Positions 8,693 through 19,481 are shown, counted from the first letter of the stretch. The stretch is DNA of 64,000 nucleotides from an uncultured Sphingomonadaceae bacterium (GCA_947501695.1 CANMWO010000001.1:1-64000), one strand, 5' to 3'. A program made the numbers and translations. The notes: generated by a model not told the origin, from the sequence alone.

Positions 8693-8771
8693 CGTCATCC
8701 CAGCGAAAGCTGGGATCTCTATAATATTAGCGTTAGTTCGCAAGGAGATTCCAGCGTTGGCTGGAATGACG
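8693..8771. repeat. REP-like interspersed palindrome
   Basis: Two arms, 8693-8719 and 8745-8771, form a long imperfect inverted repeat beginning CGTCATCCCAGC and ending GCTGGAATGACG. Each arm is itself a small hairpin (CCCAGC-GAAA-GCTGGG and CCAGC-GTTG-GCTGG). This is the style of widespread short palindromic repeats of proteobacterial genomes. Between serC and serA it could stabilise or attenuate the message. No other full copy was noticed in this window. Confidence 0.75.
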
Positions 8772-8791
8772 AGAATCAAAAGAGATTTTCT

Positions 8792-10375
8792 ATGCCAAAA
8801 GTACTTATTTCCGACAAAATGGACCCCAAAGCCGCAGAAATTTTCCGTGAACGCGGTGTGGAAGTAGACGAAATCACCGGACAAACACCCGAAGAATTGC
8901 TGAAAATCATCGGTGACTATGATGGTCTCGCTATCCGGTCCTCAACCACGGTGACGCCTGAAGTTTTAGACGCAGCAACCAATTTGAAAGTGGTTGGCCG
9001 CGCCGGTATCGGTGTCGATAACGTCGATATCCCAGCCGCTTCTGCCAAAGGTGTGGTGGTGATGAACACGCCATTTGGTAACAGCATCACTACGGCTGAA
9101 CATGCCATAGCGATGATGTTCGCACTGGCCCGTCAATTGCCCTCTGCTGATGCATCCACACAGGCCGGTAAATGGGAAAAATCGAAATTCATGGGTGTCG
9201 AGCTGACTAGTAAGACGCTTGGCTTAATTGGTGCCGGTAATATCGGTTCGATTGTTGCGGAGCGCGCTATTGGTTTGCGGATGAAAGTTGTCGCCTATGA
9301 TCCGTTCCTGACCGCTGAACGTGCCGTGGAAATCGGTATCGAGAAAGTGACACTGGACGAGCTTTTAGGCCGTGCCGATTTTATTACCATGCATACCCCG
9401 CTGACCGACCAGACGCGCAACATTCTATCGGCCGAAGCAATTGCCAAGACGAAGCCCGGCGTGCGGATCATCAATTGTGCCCGCGGCGGTCTGATTGACG
9501 AAGCAGCTTTGAAAGAAGCGCTGGAATCCGGTCAGGTGGCTGGCGCGGCGCTTGATGTCTATGCGCAGGAACCTGCGAAGGAAAATGAGCTGTTTGGAAC
9601 GCCCAATCTGATCTGTACGCCGCATCTTGGCGCTTCGACCAGCGAAGCACAGGTCAACGTCGCAATCCAGGTTGCTGAACAAATGGCAGACTATCTGGTC
9701 AACGGCGGCGTAGAAAATGCGCTTAACATGCCCAGCCTGTCGGCGGAGCAGGCGCCGAAACTGAAACCCTATATGACGCTTGCAAATCAACTGGGTTCTC
9801 TGATTGGCCAATTATCAAGCAGTTCGCTTAAAGGCATTTCGGTAGAAGTTGAAGGTGCGGCAGCCGAACTCGACCCAAAACCCATTACTGCTGCTGTTCT
9901 CGCTGGACTGATGGCGGCCTATAGTGACTCTGTGAATATGGTGAACGCGCCTTATTTGGCGAAAGAACGCGGCCTTGATGTCCGTGAAGTACGCCATGAC
10001 CGCGAAGGTGATTATCATACTTTGGTCCGCGTATCCGTGACCACTGACGAAGGCGAAAAATCAGTGGCGGGTACGCTATTTGGTTCCTCAGGTCCGCGTT
10101 TAGTGGAGATGTTCGGCATCAAGGTTGAAGCCGATCTTGAAGGCGACATGCTTTATGTTGTCAACGAAGATCAACCTGGCTTTATCGGCAGCGTTGGTTC
10201 CACATTGGGCGAGGCTGGCGTCAATATCGGTACCTTCCATCTCGGCCGACGCGCTGATGCGCCGGGCGGCGAAGCAGTATTGCTGCTCTCTATCGACTCG
10301 CCGGTAGAAGAGCCTGTCCTGTGGGCCGTTTGCAAACTCGAAGGGGTTAAAACGGTCAAAGCACTGCGCTTCTAA
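8792..10375 (+). CDS. serA: D-3-phosphoglycerate dehydrogenase (long form)
   Basis: A 527-residue enzyme oxidising 3-phosphoglycerate with NAD to start serine synthesis. The Rossmann motif is GLIGAGNIGSIVAERA. The catalytic trio is seen as Arg in NCARGG, Glu in DVYAQEPA and His in TPHLGAST. The C-terminal 200 residues carry the extra intervening (ASB) domain and an ACT domain (LYVVNEDQPGFIGSVGS), typical of type I PHGDH and usually linked to serine feedback. It is preceded by serC. Confidence 0.96.
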   Translation: MPKVLISDKMDPKAAEIFRERGVEVDEITGQTPEELLKIIGDYDGLAIRSSTTVTPEVLDAATNLKVVGRAGIGVDNVDIPAASAKGVVVMNTPFGNSITTAEHAIAMMFALARQLPSADASTQAGKWEKSKFMGVELTSKTLGLIGAGNIGSIVAERAIGLRMKVVAYDPFLTAERAVEIGIEKVTLDELLGRADFITMHTPLTDQTRNILSAEAIAKTKPGVRIINCARGGLIDEAALKEALESGQVAGAALDVYAQEPAKENELFGTPNLICTPHLGASTSEAQVNVAIQVAEQMADYLVNGGVENALNMPSLSAEQAPKLKPYMTLANQLGSLIGQLSSSSLKGISVEVEGAAAELDPKPITAAVLAGLMAAYSDSVNMVNAPYLAKERGLDVREVRHDREGDYHTLVRVSVTTDEGEKSVAGTLFGSSGPRLVEMFGIKVEADLEGDMLYVVNEDQPGFIGSVGSTLGEAGVNIGTFHLGRRADAPGGEAVLLLSIDSPVEEPVLWAVCKLEGVKTVKALRF

Positions 10376-10434
10376 AAAATAGACCAAAAAACCGGTGGCC
10401 TGAGCGCGTGCTTAGGCTATGGAGACGAAAGTCT

Positions 10435-11550
10435 ATGCAAAAGCTGTCTAACTTGCTGCCCGAAGGCTTTCACGATTCCCTCCCTCCATATGCTGAGGCC
10501 GGGTCAAGACTCGAACGCGACGTACTCGATACGCTTGCCAGCCATGGCTACGCGCGGGTGTCGCCACCTTTGGTTGAATATGAAGATGTGTTGACCAGCC
10601 GGATGACTGGATCGGCGAAAAGCGATCTGATGCGCTTTGTTGACCCGATTTCCCAACGGACATTAGCGCTGCGGCCCGATGTGACGATGCAAATTGGCCG
10701 AATCGCTGCGACCAGCCTGTCGGGTGCGTCACGCCCGCTGCGCCTCAGCTATTCCGGTCAGGTTTTGAAACTGCGCTCCGGTCAGTTGCACCCTGAACGT
10801 AGCCGCTTGCAAATTGGTGCGGAGTTGATTGGTACTGACAGCGTTACTGCGGCGAGTGAAATTGTGACGGTAGCAATAGAAGCGCTGGTCCGTGCCGGTC
10901 TGGTCGGGATTACGGTGGATTTCACCATGCCCGATTTGGTTGATATCCTGTCCGCTGGACCTTTGCCGCTTAGCGCTGCTCAAGCCAGCGAAGTACGCGG
11001 CGAACTCGATATGAAAGATGCAGGCGGACTGACCGAACTGGGTGCCACGGGCTATCTGCCGCTGATAGAGGCCACTGGCCCATTTGACGACGCCATGGCA
11101 AAAATGCGGGCATTTGACTGCGATGACTTGCTGACATCACGGTTAGATGGAATTGCCGCTATTGCCGCGAACATCAAAGACAAGGCAAAGCTGACGCTGG
11201 ACCCCACCGAACGCCACGGTTTTGAATATCAGAACTGGTTTGGCTTTACTCTGTTTGCCGAGGGTTTTGTCGGTGCGATGGGACGCGGCGGCAGTTATGA
11301 AATTCCGACAGCCGATGGCGGGATCGAAAATGCCGTGGGATTCTCGCTCTATCCCAGCCCGCTGATCGATGCCGGTTTCAGTGCAAAGGCCAAGGACATA
11401 TTATTCCTGCCTTTAGGACATGACAGCGAAACTGCCGCATCTTTGCGGGCAGCGGGTTGGCGCACGGTTGCGGCGCTTTCGGACAGTGATGATGCCGCGA
11501 CTTTGGGTTGCACGCACCATCTGGATGGCAAAAAGCCGATAGCAATTTAA
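10435..11550 (+). CDS. hisZ: ATP phosphoribosyltransferase regulatory subunit (HisRS-like)
   Basis: A 371-residue HisRS-like paralogue lacking the anticodon-binding domain. It starts MQKLSNLLPEGFHDSLPP and contains the class II synthetase segments (VDPISQRTLALRPDVTMQ; GRGGSYEIP). HisZ partners with the short HisG to form ATP phosphoribosyltransferase in histidine synthesis. GGAG at 10421-10424 favours the ATG at 10435 over an ATG nine codons upstream. It is followed by purA after 18 bases; both pathways draw on purine nucleotides, and this pairing is common in sphingomonads. Confidence 0.9.
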   Translation: MQKLSNLLPEGFHDSLPPYAEAGSRLERDVLDTLASHGYARVSPPLVEYEDVLTSRMTGSAKSDLMRFVDPISQRTLALRPDVTMQIGRIAATSLSGASRPLRLSYSGQVLKLRSGQLHPERSRLQIGAELIGTDSVTAASEIVTVAIEALVRAGLVGITVDFTMPDLVDILSAGPLPLSAAQASEVRGELDMKDAGGLTELGATGYLPLIEATGPFDDAMAKMRAFDCDDLLTSRLDGIAAIAANIKDKAKLTLDPTERHGFEYQNWFGFTLFAEGFVGAMGRGGSYEIPTADGGIENAVGFSLYPSPLIDAGFSAKAKDILFLPLGHDSETAASLRAAGWRTVAALSDSDDAATLGCTHHLDGKKPIAI

Positions 11551-11568
11551 CAGGAAGAATTTTCAAAT

Positions 11569-12858
11569 ATGGCCAATGTAACCGTGATTGGTGCCCAATG
11601 GGGCGATGAAGGCAAAGGCAAAATTGTCGACTGGTTGTCGGAACGCGCGGACGTCGTAGTCCGGTTTCAGGGTGGTCATAATGCTGGTCACACATTGGTT
11701 GTAGATGGCGAAGTCTATAAACTTTCACTGCTGCCCTCCGGTATTGTCCGCGGCGCGCTCTCCATCATTGGCAACGGCGTGGTGCTTGATCCCTGGCACT
11801 TGCGGGATGAAATTGAAAAGCTGAGTAAACAGGGCGTTGCTATCAATGCAGATAATTTCGGCATTGCGGAAACTTGTCCCTTGATCTTGCCCATTCACCG
11901 CGACCTCGATGCATTGCGGGAAGATGCGAGCGGCAAGGGCAAAATTGGTACGACGCGGCGGGGCATTGGCCCGGCGTATGAAGACAAGGTTGGCCGCCGT
12001 GCCATAAGAGTCTGTGATCTGGCCTATCTCGATGATTTAGGACCACAGTTGGATCGGCTATGTGCACACCATGATGCGCTTCGGGCTGGTTTTGGCGAGA
12101 AGCCGGTTGATCGGGATCGCTTGCTCGCGGACCTACGCGAAATTGCTGACTCGGTGCTGCAATATGCGCAACCCGTTTGGAAGCGCCTGAATGAAGCGCG
12201 CAAACGCGGTGACCGAATATTGTTCGAAGGGGCGCAGGGCGTATTGCTGGATGTTGATCACGGCACCTATCCGTTTGTGACCAGTTCTAACACTATCTCC
12301 GGAACCGCAGCAGGCGGATCGGGTGTTGGGCCATCGGGCACCGGCTATGTGCTGGGAATCGTAAAAGCCTATACCACGCGGGTTGGCTCCGGCCCTTTCC
12401 CGACCGAACTGGATGATGATATTGGCCAACGTCTCGGCGAACGCGGCCATGAATTTGGTACCAATACCGGACGTCAGCGTCGTTGTGGATGGTTTGATGC
12501 TGTGCTGGTCCGGCAGGCTCTGGCCGTGTCCGGTGTCGCCGGGATCGCGCTAACCAAGCTGGATGTCCTTGATGGTTTTGAAGAACTGAAAATTTGTGTC
12601 GGTTATGATTTGAATGGCGTAACCTATGACTATCTGCCACCCCATCATCAGGACCAGGAAGCGGTGAAGCCGATTTATGAGACCGTACCGGGTTGGAGCG
12701 AGTCCACCGCCGGTGCCCGAAGCTGGGCTGATTTACCTGCCGCTGCGATTAAATATATCAAGCGCGTTGAAGAGTTGATCCAGTGTCCGGTCGCTTTGGT
12801 GTCCACTTCTCCTGAGCGCGAAGATACTATTTTGGTGAAGGATCCCTTTGCGGATTGA
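11569..12858 (+). CDS. purA: adenylosuccinate synthetase
   Basis: A 429-residue enzyme forming adenylosuccinate from IMP, GTP and aspartate. Signature elements are the N-terminal [10 protein letters not shown] loop with the catalytic aspartate, GHNAGHT with the catalytic histidine, [14 protein letters not shown], and the C-terminal GTP site (SPERED then I). Length is standard. Its end overlaps the L,D-transpeptidase gene by 11 bases. Confidence 0.97.
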   Translation: MANVTVIGAQWGDEGKGKIVDWLSERADVVVRFQGGHNAGHTLVVDGEVYKLSLLPSGIVRGALSIIGNGVVLDPWHLRDEIEKLSKQGVAINADNFGIAETCPLILPIHRDLDALREDASGKGKIGTTRRGIGPAYEDKVGRRAIRVCDLAYLDDLGPQLDRLCAHHDALRAGFGEKPVDRDRLLADLREIADSVLQYAQPVWKRLNEARKRGDRILFEGAQGVLLDVDHGTYPFVTSSNTISGTAAGGSGVGPSGTGYVLGIVKAYTTRVGSGPFPTELDDDIGQRLGERGHEFGTNTGRQRRCGWFDAVLVRQALAVSGVAGIALTKLDVLDGFEELKICVGYDLNGVTYDYLPPHHQDQEAVKPIYETVPGWSESTAGARSWADLPAAAIKYIKRVEELIQCPVALVSTSPEREDTILVKDPFAD

Positions 12859-13393
12859 GCTTTCCATATTTTTGACACTGGCGCTGGTCAGCGGCTGTAG
12901 TGCCGGTGTGGAAACGGCTCAACAGGGCAATTCCGCTGATCTCCCCACTCCGCTTCCTGTGATTCCAACGGGCATTCATGCGGACAGCATATTGGTCGAC
13001 AAAAGCGATCGCACTCTGATCCTTTACAAGGCGGACAAAGAAATTGCCCGTTACTCCAACATCCGCTTTGGCAATGCGCCCGAAGGCCACAAACATTTCG
13101 AAGGTGATGAGCGTACACCCGAAGGACGCTACACCATTGATGGTCGCAACCCGGGCAGCAGCTATCATCTCAGCTTGCGGGTATCTTATCCCAACGCATC
13201 TGACCGTGCCTATGCAGAAGCGAGAGGGAAATCACCGGGTGGTGACATCTTCATTCACGGCCAACCCAACGGTAGGGAGGGTTCGGCCATTGCATCGGAC
13301 TGGACCGATGGTTGCATCGCTTTGAGCAATGCCGAGATTCAGCAAATCTGGGATGTTGTGCCCGATGGTGCCGTGATTACGATTCAGCCCTAA
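12848..13393 (+). CDS. L,D-transpeptidase (YkuD) lipoprotein
   Basis: A 181-residue protein starting at a TTG inside the end of purA; AAGGA at 12838-12842 supports that start and no ATG is available before the signal sequence. The N-terminus is a lipoprotein signal with lipobox VSGC. The YkuD domain shows the catalytic block IFIHGQPN ... [14 protein letters not shown], where the cysteine in GCI attacks the stem peptide to form 3-3 crosslinks or attach proteins. It converges with the downstream symporter gene, the two stop codons overlapping. Confidence 0.88.
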   Translation: MRIELSIFLTLALVSGCSAGVETAQQGNSADLPTPLPVIPTGIHADSILVDKSDRTLILYKADKEIARYSNIRFGNAPEGHKHFEGDERTPEGRYTIDGRNPGSSYHLSLRVSYPNASDRAYAEARGKSPGGDIFIHGQPNGREGSAIASDWTDGCIALSNAEIQQIWDVVPDGAVITIQP

Positions 13394-14628
13394 ACATCAT
13401 CCGCCGAGATCATTTCCTCGACATCAATCTCACCCGTCATTACAGCCACCGTTGTTGCGATCGCAGCATCACCAGAGACGTTGGTTGTCGTACGCATCAT
13501 ATCCATGATCCGGTCGACGCCAGCAACAAAAGCGATGGTTTCAAGCGGTACGCCGACACTGCCAAAGACCAATGCCATCATGATCAGACCCGCGCCCGGA
13601 ATACCAGCTGCCCCAATGGCACCGAGCGTTGAGGTTATGGCGATCAAAACATAGTCACCCATGCTCAAGTCCACACCGAAAATCTGTGCACCGAACAAGG
13701 TGGCCAGTCCAAGATACATCGCAGTGCCGTTCATGTTTATTGTCGCGCCCAGCGAAACAACAAAACTGGCAACCGAGTTACTGACACCCAGATTGCGCTC
13801 CACGCAGCGCAACGTCACTGGTAGGGTCGCATTGGATGAAGCAGTGGAATAGCTGACCGCAATCGCATCAATGATACCGCGGAAGAAATCTATAACCGGC
13901 AGTTTGGCGATAAATTTGATCATCGATGAATACATCACACCAATAATCAGCAAACAGCCTAGATAGTTGAGTCCAACCAGCTGTGCGAGCGAGATCAGCG
14001 CGTCAGGGCCAAGTGTCCCGGCCACCCATGCCATGAGCGCAAAGACACCAAATGGTGTCAGTTCCATGACGATCATCGTTACCTTTTGCATGACAATGGC
14101 ACCGCTATCGAAAATCTTGGCGAGCGGTTTGCCTTCTTCTTTGGCCATCAAAATGCCAATACCGATCAGCAGCGCGAACACGATTAGCGGCAGAACCCGC
14201 ACGTCGGCCATTACTTGCACCGGACTGTCCGGAACAATCGAGAGGATCATCTCAACCGCGGTGGTTTCGTTGGGTGCAGGGATTTCGCCTTTTTGGAGCG
14301 CGTCAGTGTCGACACCTTTGCCGGGCTGAAAAAGCGTACCTAATGCTAGTCCGAGCCATGCCGCAATCTGTCCCGTTATGACGAATAATATCATCGCTCG
14401 CCCGCCAACGCTGCCAAGTTTTCGGAGGTCTCCAAGAGAGGCCACGCCTGCGACCAGAGAGAAGAAAATTAAGGGAACGACCAGCATCTTGATCGCTTTG
14501 ATGAAGAAGTCGCCGATCCATTTGATCGTTTCTGATTCCGGCCCCCATATTAGACCGGTGATCACACCAAGAACCAAGGCTGCGATAACCCGCTGCCAAA
14601 GCGGTATTTTGAACCAGAATGACAGCAT
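13390..14628 (-). CDS. dicarboxylate/amino acid:cation symporter (DAACS family)
   Basis: A 412-residue membrane protein of the glutamate/C4-dicarboxylate carrier family. It shows the serine-rich reentrant loop (YSTASSNATLPVTLRC) and the NMNGTAMY sodium/substrate motif. It likely imports acidic amino acids or dicarboxylates with Na+ or H+. The stop codon shares four bases with the convergent L,D-transpeptidase stop. Exact substrate cannot be told. Confidence 0.9.
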   Translation of the reverse strand: MLSFWFKIPLWQRVIAALVLGVITGLIWGPESETIKWIGDFFIKAIKMLVVPLIFFSLVAGVASLGDLRKLGSVGGRAMILFVITGQIAAWLGLALGTLFQPGKGVDTDALQKGEIPAPNETTAVEMILSIVPDSPVQVMADVRVLPLIVFALLIGIGILMAKEEGKPLAKIFDSGAIVMQKVTMIVMELTPFGVFALMAWVAGTLGPDALISLAQLVGLNYLGCLLIIGVMYSSMIKFIAKLPVIDFFRGIIDAIAVSYSTASSNATLPVTLRCVERNLGVSNSVASFVVSLGATINMNGTAMYLGLATLFGAQIFGVDLSMGDYVLIAITSTLGAIGAAGIPGAGLIMMALVFGSVGVPLETIAFVAGVDRIMDMMRTTTNVSGDAAIATTVAVMTGEIDVEEMISADDV

Positions 14629-14704
14629 GTAACGAACCCCTACTAATATTTTTCCTTAGCCTATAGTCGCAACCCAATTACGGCAAGCGATTAGCGGCCT
14701 GTTG

Positions 14705-16504
14705 TCACATCGTAAAACTGATCGCCAAACAGGTAGCCAATCCAACGCCGAACGTTAGCGGAATTCCGGCCTTGAAGAAATCAGTGAAGCGGTAATTACC
14801 CGCTGCATAGACCAAAGTATTGGTTTGATATCCAATGGGTGTGGCGAAACTGGCTGAGGCAGCAAACATGACGGCGATGACTAAGGGCCGCGGATCAACA
14901 CCCAGATCGTTACCAAGCGCAATGACAATCGGCGTGATGATGATGGCCACAGCATTATTGGTAACAATTTCGGTCATAATCACGGACAGCACATAGATTG
15001 AGAAAACCAGCGCCCATGGCGGCATAGTCGTAAGAACAGGCGTGAGATAGCCAACAATCAGATCAACGCTGCCCGCTTGTTGCAAGCCAAGGCCAACCGC
15101 TAACATCCCGAAAATCAGCACAAGCACATTGCCGTCAATCGATCCCCAAGCTTCCTCGGCATCAATACAGCGCGCCAATAATATCGCGCCAACTGCCAAT
15201 ATGGCGGCGACGGCAAGTGGTATGATATTAAGCGCGGCGAGGACGACCACAGCGACCAAAGCACCAATGGCTATCGGCGCACGGTCCCGACGAAAGGCCC
15301 GTATTTTGGTCTGGCCGACGCCAAATAAATTAGGGTTTTCATACATCCGCTGAATGTCTTTGCTGGATCCGGTGACGAGCAAACGATCGGCGGCGTGGAT
15401 GCGGGCGTTAGTAAGGTCAGATCGCGGCAAGTTGCGAAAACGGGTCATGCCCAAGATGCGGACGTTTAACTGGCCAAGAAATGGTATGTCGAAAAGGCGA
15501 TTACCGATGCTGGGATGGCCCGGGGCAACCGTAGCTTCCACCAGTTCCTCGCCCAATGGCCCAACATCGCCTGACCGCACGATACCGATTTTAAAATCTT
15601 CCGAAGAGCGCAAGGATATAAGTTCTGCAAGGTCAAGTCTAACGACAATACGATCACCAGCGCGCAGTTCATGATGTTCCAGATCGTGTCGAATATAGCT
15701 GCTGAGCCGTTTCACTGCCGAGACATTCACGCTGGTCCGGCGGATAATCGGAACCTCCGAAAGCATCTTGCCAATGGCCGAAGATCTGTTGCGTACGGTA
15801 AGCTCGGTGAGGAAGTCGCTTTCATCGCTGCTAGCAAATTCGCCGCCGACTTGACCGCTGGGCAATAACCAACTGCTAAACAGGGCCATCATGATCGTAC
15901 CAGCCACCGCTGCCACCAAACCATAAGGCGTAATTTCGAAAATCCCGAAACCATCCATGCCGCCGTCACGGGCAACAGAATCAACGATCAGGTTGGTCGA
16001 TGTCCCGATCAGCGTGGTCGTGCCGCCCAAGATACAGATGAAGCTCAAGGGAATGAGCAGTTTTTTGGACGATATACCGGTAGCACGCGACAGACGAATG
16101 ATGATCGGGATCAGCACAATTACGACCGGTGTATTATTCATGAAAGCCGATGCGACAAAGGCGCCCAAGAACATTTCCACCACGGCCAGTTTGGGTCTCT
16201 TTTTTGCCCGCTCAATGATGAACCCAGCAATGGCATCAATTGTCCCGGTTCTCAGCAATGCACCAGACAGGATGAACATTGCCGCGATGGTAATCGGAGC
16301 CGTGTTGGAAAAGACAGAGAAAAGCCCGTCGGAATCGATTATCCCGAGGAACAGGAAGGTACAGGCACCAAGCACTGCAACGACGGCCGCAGGAAAGCGC
16401 TCCATGATGAAGCCAGCGAACAGGAAGCTCAAAATGACAAGGCCGATTATCGCTTTATGCGCCTGAATATAGTCATCTATAACGTGAAGGATGAGGTCTA
16501 TCAT
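14705..16504 (-). CDS. SLC13/DASS-type permease with two central RCK_C (TrkA-C) domains
   Basis: A 599-residue transporter with an N-terminal and a C-terminal membrane half separated by a soluble region at about residues 210-370 holding two TrkA-C-like domains. Both halves carry the paired Asn motif (FMNNTPVVIVLIPI and TNNAVAIIITPIVIAL) typical of divalent anion:Na+ symporters. The soluble insert is typical of YfbS/SLC13 permeases thought to move sulfate or dicarboxylates. It follows the small secreted protein gene after four bases, in what looks like an operon starting at fabI. Confidence 0.88.
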   Translation of the reverse strand: MIDLILHVIDDYIQAHKAIIGLVILSFLFAGFIMERFPAAVVAVLGACTFLFLGIIDSDGLFSVFSNTAPITIAAMFILSGALLRTGTIDAIAGFIIERAKKRPKLAVVEMFLGAFVASAFMNNTPVVIVLIPIIIRLSRATGISSKKLLIPLSFICILGGTTTLIGTSTNLIVDSVARDGGMDGFGIFEITPYGLVAAVAGTIMMALFSSWLLPSGQVGGEFASSDESDFLTELTVRNRSSAIGKMLSEVPIIRRTSVNVSAVKRLSSYIRHDLEHHELRAGDRIVVRLDLAELISLRSSEDFKIGIVRSGDVGPLGEELVEATVAPGHPSIGNRLFDIPFLGQLNVRILGMTRFRNLPRSDLTNARIHAADRLLVTGSSKDIQRMYENPNLFGVGQTKIRAFRRDRAPIAIGALVAVVVLAALNIIPLAVAAILAVGAILLARCIDAEEAWGSIDGNVLVLIFGMLAVGLGLQQAGSVDLIVGYLTPVLTTMPPWALVFSIYVLSVIMTEIVTNNAVAIIITPIVIALGNDLGVDPRPLVIAVMFAASASFATPIGYQTNTLVYAAGNYRFTDFFKAGIPLTFGVGLATCLAISFTM

Positions 16505-16508
16505 CGGA

Positions 16509-17084
16509 TTAGGCGCAGCCTTCTATGTAACTGACCGCATCTTTTAGGCCCGCACGGAAATTTGTCACATATTTCCTAGGTTTCTCTCCGGCTATTTGCG
16601 TGTCGGCTTGATCCAGAGCTGCGGTTTCAAAGATCATCGCGTGGTCGTCGTCGCTAGACGTAAGCGATAAATAAGAACCGGAATCTCCAAGATAGGGATG
16701 CGGTGATATTGTTAGCCAGTCGCGGTAGAGGGCATGGACATCTTGTTCAGACATTCCAATCATCGCCCCGGACAAGCTTTTCCAGCGGCCGGGGGCGCTA
16801 CCGAAAGCAACATCAATGCGGACGAGTCGATCCTTATTCATCATTAACGCAATATCTGGGTAATTAGGGGCGCTATCCAGATAGTGGCATTGAAATTTCT
16901 CTTCTTCATCGCTCCACGGACCACCGGTTGTTAGCGCAAATCCGATTGCCTCGACCTGCTTGACCGTCATCCCAATACGAATTGGACCAAGACCTTCAAA
17001 GGTCAAACGAGCATTAGGGGCGCTGTTACCGATCAGTAAGATCGCAGCGAGAATTGGCCAGATTAGGCGGAATGGGCTGATCAT
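16509..17084 (-). CDS. secreted protein of unknown function
   Basis: A 191-residue protein starting at an ATG that shares four bases (ATGA) with the aroC stop. A signal-type hydrophobic stretch ([19 protein letters not shown]) is followed by a mature domain starting [24 protein letters not shown]. This GLGPIRIGM(T/S) pattern recurs in small periplasmic proteins of sphingomonads and other bacteria. Two or more conserved Cys are visible (FQCHYL and near the C-terminus, YIEGCA) and may pair. Function is unknown. Confidence 0.75.
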   Translation of the reverse strand: MISPFRLIWPILAAILLIGNSAPNARLTFEGLGPIRIGMTVKQVEAIGFALTTGGPWSDEEEKFQCHYLDSAPNYPDIALMMNKDRLVRIDVAFGSAPGRWKSLSGAMIGMSEQDVHALYRDWLTISPHPYLGDSGSYLSLTSSDDDHAMIFETAALDQADTQIAGEKPRKYVTNFRAGLKDAVSYIEGCA

Positions 17085-18148
17085 CCGCATTGCGCGCGAT
17101 GGAGCAATTTTTGATCCGCCAGGACCAAGGCCATCATGGCTTCCACGACAGGCACGCCTCTTATACCGACGCACGGATCGTGACGGCCTTTTGTGACTAT
17201 TTCAGCAGCTTCTCCGTCGCGAGTGATCGTCTCTACCGGCGTCAAAATCGAGCTGGTGGGTTTGAACGCGACACGGCAGAATACCGGCTGTCCGGTGGAT
17301 ATGCCGCCTGCTGTGCCACCACTATGGTTGGATGCAAAGCGTGGCCCTTCATTCCCAGGTCGCATGGCATCGGCATTTTCTTCGCCGCGTAGCCGGGCAG
17401 CGGCAAAGCCGTCGCCAATTTCAACGCCTTTAGTGGCGTTGATCGTCATCATGGCTGACGCGATTTCACTGTCCAGCTTGGCATAAACAGGAGCACCCCA
17501 TCCAGCCGGAACACCAGTTGCTTCGCACGCTATGATCGCACCTAGGCTGTTGCCATCTTTGCGGGCGCCATCAACCAACGCTTCCCAGCGTTTGGCCGCG
17601 ACCACATCGGGGCAGAAAAATGGATTGTTGTTAATTTCATCGGCGTCAAAATTCGCCATATCAATGGCATCGCCGCCGATTTCAGCAACCCATGCGCGAA
17701 CCGACACTTCCGGAATGGCTAGCCGCGCAACTGCTCCCGCCGCCACACGCGCCGCAGTTTCACGGGCGCTGGACCGGCCGCCACCGCGATAATCGCGAAA
17801 ACCATATTTGGCGTCATAGGCATAGTCCGCATGGCCGGGGCGATAGGCTTTGGCAACTTCGCTATAATCTTTGGACCGTTGATCGACATTTTCGATCATC
17901 AACGAAACCGGCGTGCCGGTCGTTTTGCCTTCGAACACGCCCGACAGGATTTTGACTTGGTCGGGTTCTTGGCGTTGCGTCGTATATTTTGATTGGCCGG
18001 GACGCCGGGCATCCAGAAACGGCTGAATGTCCGTTTCACTTAGTTCTAGCCCCGGAGGACAGCCATCGACAACCGCGCCGAGCGCAGGCCCATGGCTTTC
18101 TCCCCAAGTAGAAAAGCGAAAAACGCGGCCGAATGTGTTAAAACTCAT
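17081..18148 (-). CDS. aroC: chorismate synthase
   Basis: A 355-residue FMN-dependent enzyme completing the shikimate pathway. It shows the N-terminal [19 protein letters not shown], the central [20 protein letters not shown] and [17 protein letters not shown] blocks, and the late ISTGQPV region, all hallmarks of chorismate synthase. Length is standard. It lies 30 bases after the GNAT gene and overlaps the next gene by four bases. Confidence 0.97.
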   Translation of the reverse strand: MSFNTFGRVFRFSTWGESHGPALGAVVDGCPPGLELSETDIQPFLDARRPGQSKYTTQRQEPDQVKILSGVFEGKTTGTPVSLMIENVDQRSKDYSEVAKAYRPGHADYAYDAKYGFRDYRGGGRSSARETAARVAAGAVARLAIPEVSVRAWVAEIGGDAIDMANFDADEINNNPFFCPDVVAAKRWEALVDGARKDGNSLGAIIACEATGVPAGWGAPVYAKLDSEIASAMMTINATKGVEIGDGFAAARLRGEENADAMRPGNEGPRFASNHSGGTAGGISTGQPVFCRVAFKPTSSILTPVETITRDGEAAEIVTKGRHDPCVGIRGVPVVEAMMALVLADQKLLHRAQCG

Positions 18149-18177
18149 ATACCCTCATCTATTGGCCGACTTTGGTT

Positions 18178-18681
18178 TTACAGGCGACCAAAGCCGGGTG
18201 CATATTCTGCGCGCCCTGACTGCGGCTTTTGTACCGTCGCGTCAAGCCAGAGTGCTTGAAAATAGGGACCAGCAAAAGGGGAGGAAAACGGCTTCGCATC
18301 CTCGACGGAAAAGCCAAATCGTGAATAGTAACGCGGGTTCCCAAGCAATATGATCAACTGCCAGTCCTGCGATTGCGCCCAATTAATCGCGGCGCGCACA
18401 AGTTGTGACCCGATGCCTTTACCCTGGCGGTTCGGTGCAACAGCAACCGGCCCCAAACCCAAAGCCTTAATGGGTTGATCATTTGCGAGGACGTCCATCG
18501 GACTAAGCGCGATATGACCGATTATCGCGTTGTTCTCCTCAACCACATGCGAGAAGTATAAGTCACCATCACTGCGTAACATATCCACGAGACGCGCTTC
18601 TGCATCGGTTGCAAAGGCGGCTTTATTTACCGCAAATATCGGTTTTTCGTCGTAGGATTGCTCGGCCCGCAAAAGCATCAA
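18178..18681 (-). CDS. GNAT-family N-acetyltransferase
   Basis: A 167-residue acetyltransferase of the YhbS-like GNAT group. The acetyl-CoA site appears as GPVAVAPNRQGKGIGSQLVR, a classic Q/RxxGxG/A motif A, followed by ILLGNPRYYSRFGF, the C-terminal block of this subgroup. Its start shares four bases with the fabI stop (ATGA), so it should be cotranslated with fabI. Substrate unknown. Confidence 0.88.
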   Translation of the reverse strand: MMLLRAEQSYDEKPIFAVNKAAFATDAEARLVDMLRSDGDLYFSHVVEENNAIIGHIALSPMDVLANDQPIKALGLGPVAVAPNRQGKGIGSQLVRAAINWAQSQDWQLIILLGNPRYYSRFGFSVEDAKPFSSPFAGPYFQALWLDATVQKPQSGRAEYAPGFGRL

Positions 18682-19481
18682 TCCAGCGCGATATCAGGCG
18701 CGTCTTCCTGTTTCATACCGATGGTGTGATAGCCAGCGTCAACATGGTGGGTCTCACCAGTCACGCCGGAGGACAGATCGGACAGAAAATAGAGCGCAGA
18801 AGAACCGACATCATCAATTGTCACGTTGCGGCGCATTGGCGCGTTAAGCTCATTCCATTTCAGGATATAGCGGAAATCACCAATACCGGATGCCGCCAAT
18901 GTCTTGATTGGCCCGGCGGAAATGGCGTTCACCCTTATACCATCGGGACCCACGTCATTGGCGAGATATTTGACCGATGTTTCCAGTGCAGCCTTAGCGA
19001 CGCCCATAACATTATAATGCGGAATGACTTTTTCCGCGCCGTAATAGGATAAAGTTAGCATAGACCCGCCCGGCTCCATCATCGCTGCGGCGCGTTTCGC
19101 GACGGCGGTAAAGCTGAACACGCTGATATTCATCGTCATCAGAAAATCATCAAGGGTCACGTCAAAATATTTGCCGCGCAGGGCTTCTTTGTTGGTGAAA
19201 CCAATGGCATGGACGACAAAGTCGATTGTTGGCCATTTATCGGCCAGTTCTGCAAATGTTTTGTCCAGCTGGTCCATATCGGACACGTCACAATCCAACA
19301 GGAAATCACAGCCTAATTCTTCCGCCAGCGGTTTGACGCGCTTGGCCATGACTTCGCCCTGATAGCTGATCGCGAGTTCTGCACCGGCTTCCGAAAGCTG
19401 TTTTGCAATGCCCCAGGCGAGCGATTTATTATTCGCTAGCCCCATGATCAGGCCGCGTTTGCCTTTCATCAGTTCATTCAT
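18678..19481 (-). CDS. fabI: enoyl-[acyl-carrier-protein] reductase (NADH)
   Basis: A 267-residue SDR enzyme doing the last reduction in each fatty acid elongation cycle. The nucleotide site reads GLANNKSLAWGIAKQL and the catalytic Tyr-x6-Lys is in SYYGAEKVIPHYNVMGVAK, with the extra upstream Tyr typical of FabI. The target of triclosan and isoniazid-like inhibitors belongs to this family. It heads the fabI-GNAT-aroC-secreted protein-permease run. Confidence 0.95.
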   Translation of the reverse strand: MNELMKGKRGLIMGLANNKSLAWGIAKQLSEAGAELAISYQGEVMAKRVKPLAEELGCDFLLDCDVSDMDQLDKTFAELADKWPTIDFVVHAIGFTNKEALRGKYFDVTLDDFLMTMNISVFSFTAVAKRAAAMMEPGGSMLTLSYYGAEKVIPHYNVMGVAKAALETSVKYLANDVGPDGIRVNAISAGPIKTLAASGIGDFRYILKWNELNAPMRRNVTIDDVGSSALYFLSDLSSGVTGETHHVDAGYHTIGMKQEDAPDIALD

